Below are positions 8,020-15,687 of a stretch of DNA of 64,000 bases, piece after piece. Both the position numbers and the translations under genes were made by a program. Source of the DNA: Sphingomonas caeni (lineage in GTDB: Bacteria; Pseudomonadota; Alphaproteobacteria; Sphingomonadales; Sphingomonadaceae). The stretch's first letter is position 1; each line of letters opens with the position of its first letter. Below the pieces are notes generated by a model, which searched no databases, was not told the DNA's origin, and saw only the letters and a list, made by a program, of their open reading frames with translations. The stretch covers positions 372,001 through 436,000 of the forward strand of contig NZ_JAPDOK010000003.1 of assembly GCF_026013415.1 (NCBI RefSeq), written 5' to 3'.

Positions 8020-9609
8020 TTAAGCCGCCACCTTCCGCCGCTCCGCCATCTCCTCGTTCAGCATCTCCGCCAGCAAGAACGCCAGCTCTAGGCTCTGCCC
8101 CGCGTTCAGCCGCGGATCGCAGTGCGTGTGATACCGGTCCGCCAGCGATTGCTCGGTCACGTCGATCGCGCCGCCGGTGCATTCGGTGACGTTCTGGCCG
8201 GTCATTTCGGCGTGAATGCCGCCGGCGTACGTGCCCTCGGCGCGGTGGACGGCGAAGAAGCCGCGGACTTCGGCGAGGATGCGGTCGAAGGGGCGGGTCT
8301 TGTAGCCGTTGGCGGCCTTGATGACGTTGCCGTGCATCGGGTCGCAGCTCCACACCACCGGATGCCCCTCGCGCTTGACCGCGCGGACGAGGCGGGGGAG
8401 GCCGGCCTCGATCTTGTCGTGGCCGTAGCGGGTGATCAGGGTCATGCGGCCGGGGATGCGCCCGGGGTTGAGCGTGTCGAGCAGGCGCAGCAGCGCGTCG
8501 GGCTCGAGGCTGGGGCCGCACTTCATCCCGATCGGGTTGCCGATGCCGCGCAGGAACTCGACATGCGCGCTGCCCTCGAAGCGGGTGCGGTCGCCGATCC
8601 AAAGGAAGTGCGCGCTGGTATCGTACCAGTCGCCGGTGAGGCTGTCCTGGCGGGTGAGGGCTTGCTCGTAGGGGAGCAGCAGCGCTTCGTGGCTGGTGTA
8701 GAAATCGGTGGCTTTGAGCTGGGGGACGCTGTCGGCGTCGATCCCGCAGGCCTGCATGAAGTCGAGCGCCTCGCCGATGCGGGCGGCGACGTCGGCATAT
8801 TTCTTCGACCAGGGGCTCTTGCCCATGAAGTCGTGGGTCCAGCGATGGACCTGGTGGAGGTTGGCATAGCCGCCGCTGGCGAACGCGCGCAGCAGGTTGA
8901 GGGTGGCGGCGGACTGGCTGTAGCCCTGGATCATCCGCTGGGGATCGGGGATGCGGTCCTCGGCGGTGAACTCGATGCCGTTGATATTGTCGCCGCGATA
9001 GGAGGGGAGCTCGACGCCGCCGATCGTCTCGGTGTCCGCCGAGCGCGGCTTGGCGAACTGGCCCGCCATGCGGCCGAGCTTCACCGTGGGGAGCTTCGAG
9101 GCATAGGTGAGGACGACCGCCATCTGGAGGATGACGCGGAAGGTGTCGCGGATATTGTTGGGGTGGAACTCGGCGAAGCTCTCGGCGCAGTCGCCGCCCT
9201 GGAGGAGGAAGGCCTTGCCCTCCGCCACGCGGGCGAGATCGGCGGTGAGGTTGCGCGCTTCGCCCGCGAAGACGAGCGGGGGGAAGCTGCTGAGCGTGGT
9301 GGTCGCGGCGTCCAGCCGCTCCTGATCGGGGTAAGTCGGGAGCTGACGCGCCTCGGCGGCCTTCCAGCTGTCCGGGGTCCAGCTGGAGAGGTCGTTCTCG
9401 GCGGCGCGGACATGGACATACCAGTCCTGATGGTGTGCGATGCCGTTGGCGGCGATCTGGTTGACCACCGCGGGGTTGGCGCGCTTGCCCTCTTCCTCCC
9501 AGCCCTGGACGGTCGAGCCCGGCGTATCGAACCAGGCGCCGAACGCGGCGCGGGAGAGAGAGCGTTCCTCGCGGAAGCGGCGGATCTTGGAGCCTGCTAG
9601 CGTCGTCAT
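8020..9609 (-). CDS. aroG: Class II DAHP synthase with N-terminal helix-turn-helix domain
   Basis: 529 residues. Residues about 75–529 are a complete class II 3-deoxy-7-phosphoheptulonate synthase (Trp-Thr-Pro-Asp-Ser-Trp at the start, [18 protein letters not shown]), which condenses phosphoenolpyruvate and erythrose 4-phosphate in the first shikimate step. Residues about 5–60 are additional and read as an XRE-type helix-turn-helix (Ser-Arg-Ala-Ala-Phe-Gly … [12 protein letters not shown]). No ATG, GTG or TTG occurs in frame between this domain and the enzyme, so the fusion is not a start-site error. Two palindromes lie just upstream. Monocistronic. Confidence 0.93.
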   Translation of the reverse strand: MTTLAGSKIRRFREERSLSRAAFGAWFDTPGSTVQGWEEEGKRANPAVVNQIAANGIAHHQDWYVHVRAAENDLSSWTPDSWKAAEARQLPTYPDQERLDAATTTLSSFPPLVFAGEARNLTADLARVAEGKAFLLQGGDCAESFAEFHPNNIRDTFRVILQMAVVLTYASKLPTVKLGRMAGQFAKPRSADTETIGGVELPSYRGDNINGIEFTAEDRIPDPQRMIQGYSQSAATLNLLRAFASGGYANLHQVHRWTHDFMGKSPWSKKYADVAARIGEALDFMQACGIDADSVPQLKATDFYTSHEALLLPYEQALTRQDSLTGDWYDTSAHFLWIGDRTRFEGSAHVEFLRGIGNPIGMKCGPSLEPDALLRLLDTLNPGRIPGRMTLITRYGHDKIEAGLPRLVRAVKREGHPVVWSCDPMHGNVIKAANGYKTRPFDRILAEVRGFFAVHRAEGTYAGGIHAEMTGQNVTECTGGAIDVTEQSLADRYHTHCDPRLNAGQSLELAFLLAEMLNEEMAERRKVAA

Positions 9610-9618
9610 GGGCGGGCC

Positions 9619-9635
9619 TTACCCGGAGAGGGTAA
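9619..9635. promoter_or_regulatory. Palindrome TTACCC-N5-GGGTAA upstream of aroG (candidate operator 1)
   Basis: Perfect 6-bp arms with a GGAGA spacer, 10 bp before the aroG start codon on the reverse strand, covering its translation initiation region. The same half-site and spacer length recur in the second palindrome 36 bp further upstream. Confidence 0.5.
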
Positions 9636-9651
9636 AACGACGCAACCCCAA

Positions 9652-9674
9652 AATTTATCCGCGCGGGGTAAATT
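9652..9674. promoter_or_regulatory. Palindrome AATTTATCC-N5-GGGTAAATT upstream of aroG (candidate operator 2)
   Basis: Nine-base arms with a single mismatch around GCGCG. It shares the TTAYCC-N5-GGGTAA core with the nearer palindrome. Its location, about 43–65 bp before the aroG start, is where the promoter should be. Confidence 0.5.
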
Positions 9675-9731
9675 CTGCCCCAGCCTGTCCCGAAGCGTGA
9701 CGCCGGGCGACTGCGGCACTAGGATAGCCGG

Positions 9732-10373
9732 GTGACAACCCAGCCGGTCTCCACGCTTGTCGGCGACATGCCGCCGCCGCTCCGTGCACTGCTCGTCGAG
9801 CGCTTCACCGTGTCGCCGCTAGCCTATCACAACCGCGATCATATCACCGCGATGCTGGAGGCGATGGCGGCCAGCTTTTCCGGTCTGGGCGAGCGCGAGG
9901 CGCGCATCCTGCGCTATGCGATCTGGCTGCACGATATCGTCTATGACGCGACGGCGACCGACAATGAGCGGCGCAGTGCGGATATCGCGCTCGAATTGCT
10001 CGATTGGCCCGAGGATGAGCTGCGCGCGATCGAGACGTGCATCATGGCGACCAAGGGACATGCGGCCGACGACGCGCTGGCGCAGATCCTGGTCGATCTC
10101 GATCTCGCGATCCTCGCTGCGGATCGCGCCGATTATCGCCGCTATGCGCTGGCGATCCGGGACGAGTATCGCATCTATCCCGACGCGCAGTATCGCGCGG
10201 GGCGGGCGCGGGTGCTGGAGCATCTGAGCGCCGCGCCGCTGCTGCGAGTGCTGTCGCGCGCGAGGGGACTCGCGTACGATGCGCTGGAGCAGCAGGCGCG
10301 GGCGAACATGCGTTGGGAGTGCGAGGCGCTCGGTGGGAACGCGCCGACGGTCCAGGCTGCGCTAGGCGGGTAA
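9732..10373 (+). CDS. HD-domain metal-dependent phosphohydrolase-like protein
   Basis: 213 residues from a GTG start. Carries Tyr-His-Asn-Arg-Asp-His near residue 33, Trp-Leu-His-Asp-Ile-Val-Tyr-Asp at about 65–72 (the HD pair) and Asp-Leu-Asp-Leu-Ala-Ile-Leu at about 123, matching the predicted HD-superfamily hydrolases found widely in bacteria. Such proteins bind divalent metal and hydrolyse phosphate esters; the substrate is unknown. Its stop codon overlaps the 3' end of the convergent SRPBCC gene by 12 bp. Confidence 0.8.
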   Translation: MTTQPVSTLVGDMPPPLRALLVERFTVSPLAYHNRDHITAMLEAMAASFSGLGEREARILRYAIWLHDIVYDATATDNERRSADIALELLDWPEDELRAIETCIMATKGHAADDALAQILVDLDLAILAADRADYRRYALAIRDEYRIYPDAQYRAGRARVLEHLSAAPLLRVLSRARGLAYDALEQQARANMRWECEALGGNAPTVQAALGG

Positions 10374-10838
10374 GGTCTCGCCCATCTTGTCCATCTGCCA
10401 GCTTACGCCGTGGTGACGGCTGCCCTTGTCCTCATAGCCATCGAGATAGATGCCATGCTCGGTCAGGGTGAGGCGGGTGCCCGCGCTGTCGGGAACCATT
10501 TCGATTGCGGCCATGCTGACCGAGATCGGCTTGCCGTCGATTGCCATCCGGTACGAATAGACGATGCGGCGGTCGGGGACGATGTCGTGATAGACGAGGT
10601 CCATCCGCGAGACCGTGCCGGCCGGCATGTGCCCGCCTTTCCACCGGCCCTCGATCGTCTCGATCCCGCCGACGCTGAAGTCGAACTCGCGCTCGATCAG
10701 ATCCCATTGGTCGTTGGGGCCGGAGAACCAGCGCTGCTTGCCCTCTTCGGTCGCGAAGGCGGCGAAAACCTTGGCGGGGGCGTGGGGGTAGGTGCGTTCG
10801 ATCGTGAAGCGGTCGTGGACGGCGGGTGCGTCAGACAT
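10362..10838 (-). CDS. SRPBCC (AHSA1-like) domain protein
   Basis: 158 residues from the ATG at 10838. Begins with the typical Phe-Thr-Ile-Glu-Arg-Thr-Tyr-Pro-His-Ala-Pro-Ala-Lys-Val-Phe strand and helix and ends in the long C-terminal helix (Gly-Val-Ser-Trp-Gln-Met-Asp-Lys-Met-Gly) of the START/AHSA1 fold, a hydrophobic-ligand cavity protein. Its start overlaps the end of the ArsR-family gene by 8 bp, so the two are translationally coupled, an arrangement common for this pair. Ligand unknown. Confidence 0.88.
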   Translation of the reverse strand: MSDAPAVHDRFTIERTYPHAPAKVFAAFATEEGKQRWFSGPNDQWDLIEREFDFSVGGIETIEGRWKGGHMPAGTVSRMDLVYHDIVPDRRIVYSYRMAIDGKPISVSMAAIEMVPDSAGTRLTLTEHGIYLDGYEDKGSRHHGVSWQMDKMGETLPA

Positions 10839-11166
10839 TGGGGTCCTCCAGTTGATCGAGATAGGCGCCGAGGCGGCCCAGGCGCGCTTCCCAGTCGCGG
10901 CGGCGCTGGATGATCCAGGTCTCGACCGCGGTGAGTGCTTGGGGGGAGAGCGTGCAGGTGCGCACGCGGCCCTGCTTCTCGCTGCGGATAAGGCCCGCGC
11001 TTTCGAGCTGGCGGAGATGCTGCATGAAGCTGGGGAGCGCGATCGGATGATCGGCGGCGAGGGTGGAGACGCTCGCGGGGCCTCGCCCGAGCCGCTCGAC
11101 CACCGCACGGCGGGTGGGGTCGGCGAGCGCGGCGAAGGCGGCGTCGATGGGGGAATGGTTAGGCAT
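10831..11166 (-). CDS. ArsR-family winged-helix regulator
   Basis: 111 residues with the ArsR winged helix: Leu-Ala-Asp-Pro-Thr-Arg-Arg-Ala-Val-Val-Glu-Arg-Leu at the start and Pro-Ser-Phe-Met-Gln-His-Leu-Arg-Gln-Leu-Glu as recognition helix. No cysteine metal site is visible, so it belongs to the non-metal subgroup that pairs with SRPBCC proteins. First gene of a two-gene operon with the SRPBCC gene. A 20-bp palindrome upstream is a plausible autoregulatory operator. Confidence 0.9.
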   Translation of the reverse strand: MPNHSPIDAAFAALADPTRRAVVERLGRGPASVSTLAADHPIALPSFMQHLRQLESAGLIRSEKQGRVRTCTLSPQALTAVETWIIQRRRDWEARLGRLGAYLDQLEDPNV

Positions 11167-11204
11167 GGGGATAAGTATCCGGGCCGGGGCGGGCGAGTCA
11201 AGAC

Positions 11205-11224
11205 ACTTAGCAAATTACCTAAGT
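11205..11224. promoter_or_regulatory. Inverted repeat ACTTAG-N8-CTAAGT, candidate ArsR operator
   Basis: Perfect 6-bp arms with an AATT-centred 8-bp spacer, about 40–58 bp upstream of the ArsR-family start and about 70 bp upstream of the divergent 100-aa gene. AT-rich against a GC-rich background. Confidence 0.5.
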
Positions 11225-11290
11225 ATTTGCTTTTTCGGCCAACCCCGGGGAATCGGGTAGAACCCGGCCGACTCTTGAGGGGAGGCGACC

Positions 11291-11593
11291 ATGAGCGATC
11301 AAGACCTTGGTGGACTGGACGAACTGCTTGCGCGGATCGAGGAGCTGGAGCGCGACCCAGCAACCGCACCTGAAGCGGGCCAGCTGGTGAAAGCGATGCT
11401 GGCGGTGCTGGGATCGGGGCCCAGCATCGCGAAAATCCAGTCGATCCTGGCATCCGACGGCGAGCCGGGCCCGCTCGAACAGCACGCCATCACCGAGCAG
11501 CAGCGAGAGAATATCCGCAACATGGTCGCGACGATCAAGATCGCGATGGATATGATCGACCACCCCGCGATAATTCCCTTACTGCCGGAGTGA
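11291..11593 (+). CDS. Hypothetical protein, 100 aa
   Basis: ATG with a strong GGGGAGG ribosome-binding site nine bases upstream. The product is acidic and predominantly helical (Leu-Asp-Glu-Leu-Leu-Ala-Arg-Ile-Glu-Glu-Leu-Glu near the start), soluble, with no signal peptide, cysteine or recognisable motif. It diverges from the ArsR operon and ends 12 bp before the stop of the convergent carotenoid oxygenase gene. Not recognised. Confidence 0.75.
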   Translation: MSDQDLGGLDELLARIEELERDPATAPEAGQLVKAMLAVLGSGPSIAKIQSILASDGEPGPLEQHAITEQQRENIRNMVATIKIAMDMIDHPAIIPLLPE

Positions 11594-11605
11594 TCCGGCC
11601 CGGTT

Positions 11606-13033
11606 TCAGCCGGGCGCCCAGTTGCCGTGGAAGCCCGGCGGCACGCGATGGGGGATGCGGACCTTGGCGACCGGCTCCTCCTCGAAGCGCTGCGCATCGA
11701 GGATGACGAGGTCGGTCGTCTCGCCGGGGTAATTGACCACCAGTCCGATCAGCCAGCCCTCGTCCTCGGCGGCGTCGGCATGCGCGGGGACGAAGACGAA
11801 CTCGCCGGGGAAATGGCCGGGGCCGAAATCGTGGATCGCGCGGGTGCCGGCATCGAGGTCGTGCTTGATCAGGTGATGCGCGCCGCTGAAATGGTCCGCG
11901 GTGTCGAGCGCCATCGTGTAGGCGTAGCGATAAGGCTGACCGAAGCGGCGTTCGTCGGGGCGGGGGAATTCCTGGGGGTTGTCGTCGATCACGCGGCGAT
12001 CGACGCGCTTCGCTGCAGGATCGATCGTCCAGCGCTCGAAGGTGATGCGGCGCGAGTCCGGGCCCTGGGTGCTCTCCGCAAACATCGTCTCGTGCACCAC
12101 CGCATCGAGCACGACGCGGCCGTCGGGCAGGTCGTACGCGTTGGCGGCGTGGAAGATGTAGCAGGGCTCGACCTCGCACCAGATCACCTCCTCGCCGCGG
12201 CCCGCGCGCGGCAGGAGCCCGATCCGCGCCTGATGCCTGGGGTTCCAGCGATAGGGGAAATTGTGGCCGGCGATCAGCGCCTGCATCGAGAAGGTGACGG
12301 GCAGATCGAAGACGAGGACGTAGCGGCTGGTGATCGCGCAGTCATGGATCGAGGGGCCGTGTTCGACCGCGATAGGCTCCTCGCGGCGGACCTTGCCGTT
12401 CGCATCGACGACGGCGTGCCAGACCCGGTTCTGCTCCTTGCCGGCGTAGGTGATCGCGTGGAGCTCGCCGGTCAGGGGATCGAGATGCGGGTGGGCGGTG
12501 AAGGGGCCCTTCAGCGTGCCGTCGAACGGGTTGTAGGCGAGGCTTTCGAGCGTTTCGCCCAGCTCGATCGGCGCGGTTCCGGCCTCGACCAGGGCGAAGG
12601 TGCGGCCCGCGATCGCCATGACATTGGTGTTGACCGTGGTCCGGTCGCCGCGCGGGGAGGGGATGGGGGCCTCGCCGAGCTGGTCCGAGACATCGCCCGA
12701 GCGGGTCCAGCGATTGCGGTACCAGAGCGCCTTGCCGTCTTGGAGGCGCAGGCCATGGACCATTCCGTCGCCGATGAACCAATGATGCCCGGTCGCATCC
12801 GGATTCACCGGATTGGGCCCGATGCGCAGATAACGGCCGTCGAGCGATATGGGGATCGCGCCGGTAACGGGGAGGTCCTCGATCGTCAGCTCTTCCTCCA
12901 TCGGCGTGTGGATGCCGGTGAGGAACGGGTGGTCGGCTGCGGGCTTGGCCATGCGCTTGCGGTTGAAGTCGTGGAGCATGAACACGCCCTTGGTGACGAC
13001 GCCCCGGATCGCGGTTTCGACGCTGCTTGCCAT
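11606..13033 (-). CDS. Carotenoid oxygenase family protein (apocarotenoid/stilbene dioxygenase-like)
   Basis: 475 residues from the ATG at 13033. A seven-bladed propeller iron enzyme; iron ligand histidines are visible in Thr-Ala-His-Pro-His-Leu-Asp-Pro, Ile-His-Asp, Phe-His-Ala-Ala-Asn-Ala and the C-terminal Gly-Phe-His-Gly-Asn-Trp. The N-terminal Tyr-Leu-Arg-Ile-Gly-Pro-Asn-Pro is typical of the family, which cleaves carotenoid or lignostilbene double bonds with O2. Sphingomonads make both carotenoids and lignin-degrading enzymes, so the substrate is open. Divergent from a TetR regulator with two operator-like sites between. Confidence 0.92.
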   Translation of the reverse strand: MASSVETAIRGVVTKGVFMLHDFNRKRMAKPAADHPFLTGIHTPMEEELTIEDLPVTGAIPISLDGRYLRIGPNPVNPDATGHHWFIGDGMVHGLRLQDGKALWYRNRWTRSGDVSDQLGEAPIPSPRGDRTTVNTNVMAIAGRTFALVEAGTAPIELGETLESLAYNPFDGTLKGPFTAHPHLDPLTGELHAITYAGKEQNRVWHAVVDANGKVRREEPIAVEHGPSIHDCAITSRYVLVFDLPVTFSMQALIAGHNFPYRWNPRHQARIGLLPRAGRGEEVIWCEVEPCYIFHAANAYDLPDGRVVLDAVVHETMFAESTQGPDSRRITFERWTIDPAAKRVDRRVIDDNPQEFPRPDERRFGQPYRYAYTMALDTADHFSGAHHLIKHDLDAGTRAIHDFGPGHFPGEFVFVPAHADAAEDEGWLIGLVVNYPGETTDLVILDAQRFEEEPVAKVRIPHRVPPGFHGNWAPG

Positions 13034-13051
13034 TTTCCGACTCCAGCCTAA

Positions 13052-13066
13052 GTTGACAATGTTCAC
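13052..13066. promoter_or_regulatory. Candidate TetR operator, distal copy
   Basis: GTTGACAATGTTCAC is a 15-bp pseudo-palindrome (ACA-n-TGT core, five of seven pairs symmetric). It lies 19 bp upstream of the carotenoid oxygenase start codon and 28 bp centre to centre from a matching site. Confidence 0.5.
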
Positions 13067-13079
13067 ATAACGATTTGAT

Positions 13080-13094
13080 GGTAACAGTGTCAAC
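13080..13094. promoter_or_regulatory. Candidate TetR operator, proximal copy, with -35 for the oxygenase
   Basis: GGTAACAGTGTCAAC has the same ACA-n-TGT core and ends immediately before the tetR ATG. On the reverse strand it contains TTGACA, followed after 17 bp by TTATGT, a plausible -35/-10 pair for the carotenoid oxygenase, so binding here would block both genes. Confidence 0.5.
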
Positions 13095-13646
13095 ATGGAA
13101 AAGCGGGCCTATCATCATGGCGACCTGCGCGCGGCGCTGATCGAGGCGGGGCTGAAGCTGCTGGCCGAACCGGGTGCGGATGCGCCGGGGCTGCGCGAGG
13201 TGGCGCGCGCGGTGGGGGTGAGCCCGACTGCGGTCTATCGGCATTTTCCCGACAAGGGGGCATTGCTGGGCGCGATGGCGCGCGAGGGGCTCGACCGGCT
13301 GGGCAGCGCGCAGGCCGAGGCGGGGAAGCGGGGCTTCAACGCGGTCGGGCGGGCCTACATCACCTTCGCGCTACAGAATCCGGCGCTGTTCAGGCTGATC
13401 TTCGCCAATTCGCCCAACCATAATCCCCTCGACTGGAACAGCGATGATCCCGACACGATGCCGCTGCTGCGGATGCAAGCGGTGCGCGAGGTGGCCGAGC
13501 GCGACGGTGAGGGCGCGGCGCGGCTGTTCGCGCTGCGTGCATGGGCGCTGGTGCACGGGCTCGCGGTGCTGCTGCTCGACCGGCAGGTGACGGTAGACGA
13601 TGCGACGATCGACGCGTTTTTCGAGGCGCGTGGACCGCTGATGTGA
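13095..13646 (+). CDS. TetR/AcrR-family transcriptional regulator
   Basis: 183 residues. N-terminal HTH: Tyr-His-His-Gly-Asp-Leu-Arg-Ala-Ala-Leu-Ile-Glu-Ala-Gly, then Leu-Arg-Glu-Val-Ala-Arg-Ala-Val-Gly-Val-Ser-Pro-Thr-Ala-Val-Tyr-Arg-His-Phe, and a C-terminal Trp-Ala-Leu-Val-His-Gly-Leu segment of the WHG ligand-binding domain. Leaderless or nearly so: the ATG abuts an operator-like palindrome. Placed back to back with the carotenoid oxygenase, which it probably represses together with itself. Confidence 0.92.
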   Translation: MEKRAYHHGDLRAALIEAGLKLLAEPGADAPGLREVARAVGVSPTAVYRHFPDKGALLGAMAREGLDRLGSAQAEAGKRGFNAVGRAYITFALQNPALFRLIFANSPNHNPLDWNSDDPDTMPLLRMQAVREVAERDGEGAARLFALRAWALVHGLAVLLLDRQVTVDDATIDAFFEARGPLM

Positions 13647-13649
13647 CGT

Positions 13650-14258
13650 TCAGTCGGCGCGATACGTGTTGCAGCTGAACTTGATGATCGAAAGGATTTC
13701 GGCCGCATCGGCGATGCGCAGGCCGTCGAAGCGGTAATGTGTGACCGTGCCGACGCCGTCGGTCACTTCGAAATCGACCGAGCGGCTGCGGAGGATGCGT
13801 TCGGCGGTTTGCAGGCGCAGCGCTTCCGGCACGGCGAGATAGGTCGCCCGGGGGCGGTCGGGATTGACCTGCAAGATCAGCTTCACCCCGCTGTCCTCAC
13901 CGTCGATCAGCAGCCGGCCATGGCTGACCTTGCGCGTGCGCGTGCGGCCGATGGGAATGAGTTCGAGTCCGAGAACGCTGGGGCCGGAATTGAAGCGTGT
14001 CGCCGGGCGGGGCTGAAACGTCATGCCGAGCAGGACATGGAACCCGCGAACGGCGTCGATGGGAGGCTGGTCCAGAAGGGCCTGGGGCTCGGCGCCCGCC
14101 GCGGCGTTCACCAGCAGCATTCCGGGATTGGCGTTGAGGCGGCACTTCGTGCCCCCCGCATCGGTGGTGACCTCGCGCACGCGCGTATCGAGCCGCTGAG
14201 CGTGGGCGGGCAGAGCGAGCGCGGTCAGCGCGAAGGCGGCGAGGATCAGGCGCATCAT
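13650..14258 (-). CDS. Hypothetical secreted protein, 202 aa (tandem paralogue A)
   Basis: Signal peptide to about residue 20 (Ala-His-Ala-Gln). Mature protein has a cysteine near its N-terminus (Gly-Thr-Lys-Cys-Arg-Leu) and one near the C-terminus (Phe-Ser-Cys-Asn), which could form a disulfide, and otherwise beta-rich sequence. The upstream neighbour has the same signal peptide, Asp-x-Arg-Val motif, Lys-Cys-Arg and terminal Ser-Cys, so the two look like diverged duplicates. Eight bases separate them. Function unknown. Confidence 0.8.
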   Translation of the reverse strand: MMRLILAAFALTALALPAHAQRLDTRVREVTTDAGGTKCRLNANPGMLLVNAAAGAEPQALLDQPPIDAVRGFHVLLGMTFQPRPATRFNSGPSVLGLELIPIGRTRTRKVSHGRLLIDGEDSGVKLILQVNPDRPRATYLAVPEALRLQTAERILRSRSVDFEVTDGVGTVTHYRFDGLRIADAAEILSIIKFSCNTYRAD

Positions 14259-14266
14259 GGTCCCTT

Positions 14267-14851
14267 TCAGCGGCAGCTCCAGTTGATCACCTGCAGCACC
14301 TCGTTCGAGCGGCGCAGGCGGCGGATATCCCAGCTATAGCGGCCAAGCGGCGCGCCCGAGGCATCGACCAGGTCGATCTCGACGATCGAGACCGCCATCA
14401 GCCGCTGGGCCAATTCCTCGCGCTGGCGCTCGGCGACCGCGAGCGAGAGATAGGTGGGGTCGCCCTCGAGCTGGAGCGGGGTCGCATCGGCAATGCCGTC
14501 GAGGCGGAGATGCGCCGATTTGGCGGGCGCGCGCAGCGGCGTGCGCGGCATGTTGAACTCGAAGCCCAGCAGCGCGGGCGCTGCAACCGAGGGCCGGTCC
14601 TCCTGCGGATGGAAGGCGACGCGGATGCGATAGTCGCCGGCGCCCGCCTCACGCGCGCGGCCCTCCCAGATCGCGCCGCGATCGGCCCCGCGCCAATCGT
14701 GCGAGAGGCTGAGTTCGGGCATTTCGTGCGCGCGGCATTTATAGCCGTCCGAGGTCTCGACCACGTCGTCGACGCGCGGATCGGCTTCCTGCGCATGCGC
14801 GGTGGCGGGGAGGAGGACGGCAAGCGCCGCGGCGGTGAACAGGTTACGCAT
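14267..14851 (-). CDS. Hypothetical secreted protein, 194 aa (tandem paralogue B)
   Basis: Signal peptide to Ala-His-Ala-Gln at about residue 21, then Asp-Pro-Arg-Val-Asp-Asp-Val-Val, Tyr-Lys-Cys-Arg and a C-terminal Asn-Trp-Ser-Cys-Arg. This is the layout of the downstream gene and marks a two-member family of periplasmic two-cysteine proteins. First gene of the pair, diverging from a lipoprotein gene. No domain recognised. Confidence 0.8.
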   Translation of the reverse strand: MRNLFTAAALAVLLPATAHAQEADPRVDDVVETSDGYKCRAHEMPELSLSHDWRGADRGAIWEGRAREAGAGDYRIRVAFHPQEDRPSVAAPALLGFEFNMPRTPLRAPAKSAHLRLDGIADATPLQLEGDPTYLSLAVAERQREELAQRLMAVSIVEIDLVDASGAPLGRYSWDIRRLRRSNEVLQVINWSCR

Positions 14852-14916
14852 GGACTTCCTTCAGCAGGCGGGCAGGATAGCCGCTGGCCGATGGGAGGCA
14901 AGCGGGAGTCGGGCGG

Positions 14917-15687
14917 ATGCGCGTGCATGGGGTGATGCTGCTGGGCTGCGCGGTGGCGCTGGCGGGGTGCAAGCCTGCGGAGGAGACCCCCAATTTCATG
15001 GCGGACGCCAATTTCGCGGCGGACGTCAACGCCGTCGATACCGATATTCGCAATGTGATGGCGGCGGAGGGCGAGCAGCCGCCCCCATCCTATGTCGCCG
15101 GCCCGGACGATGCCAAGGGCGAGAATGCGATGACCGACGCGAACCCCGGGCAGATCTATTATCGCGATCTGCCTGCCGCGCGGCTGCTGCGGGGGGACTG
15201 GACGGTACGCAAGACCGCCTGGTTCGCCGTTTCCGGCAAGGAGACCGAGCCCAGATCCCTGGCGCGGCTGGATGCCTTCGACGGCGCGAAGGTCCGGATC
15301 GACCGGCGGCGTATCCTCGTGACGCCGCGTGCCTCGAAACCGCTCGCCAAGGTGACGCTCGATTGCACAAGCGTCGGCTATCTCGACAAGGACCGGCTGA
15401 CGGCGAGTGAGAATCTGCCCGGACGCCGTCCGAACACTCGCGAGGATGTGGTGATCATCTACGGCATTGCGGTAGCGGAGCGGGAGATTTCCGCAGCCTT
15501 TGCCCAGTCGCAATCGGTGGAAGGACAAGTCCTTTCGCTCCTCTGTCCGGAAAGCGACCAAGGCGACGCCGAGGAGGGTGTCTATCCCGTCGCCTGGCTC
15601 AGCGGAGCGATGCTGATCGACCGTAACCGCATGGTGCTGATCTTCACCGACGGCACCACACTCTATGCCGAGCGCGATCCTCAATAG
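14917..15687 (+). CDS. Hypothetical lipoprotein, 256 aa
   Basis: The N-terminus has a hydrophobic segment ending Leu-Ala-Gly-Cys at residue 18, a good lipobox, followed by Lys-Pro and then a low-complexity Asp/Asn-rich stretch. Two further cysteines lie in Leu-Asp-Cys-Thr-Ser and Leu-Leu-Cys-Pro-Glu. No family recognised. It diverges from the secreted paralogues, and its end overlaps the convergent dehydrogenase gene by 7 bp. Confidence 0.78.
   Translation: MRVHGVMLLGCAVALAGCKPAEETPNFMADANFAADVNAVDTDIRNVMAAEGEQPPPSYVAGPDDAKGENAMTDANPGQIYYRDLPAARLLRGDWTVRKTAWFAVSGKETEPRSLARLDAFDGAKVRIDRRRILVTPRASKPLAKVTLDCTSVGYLDKDRLTASENLPGRRPNTREDVVIIYGIAVAEREISAAFAQSQSVEGQVLSLLCPESDQGDAEEGVYPVAWLSGAMLIDRNRMVLIFTDGTTLYAERDPQ

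Noticed and set aside
9375..9609. DAHP synthase N-terminal extension as a mis-called start
   Set aside because: No usable start codon lies between the HTH segment and the conserved enzyme start, and the segment has helix-turn-helix character.
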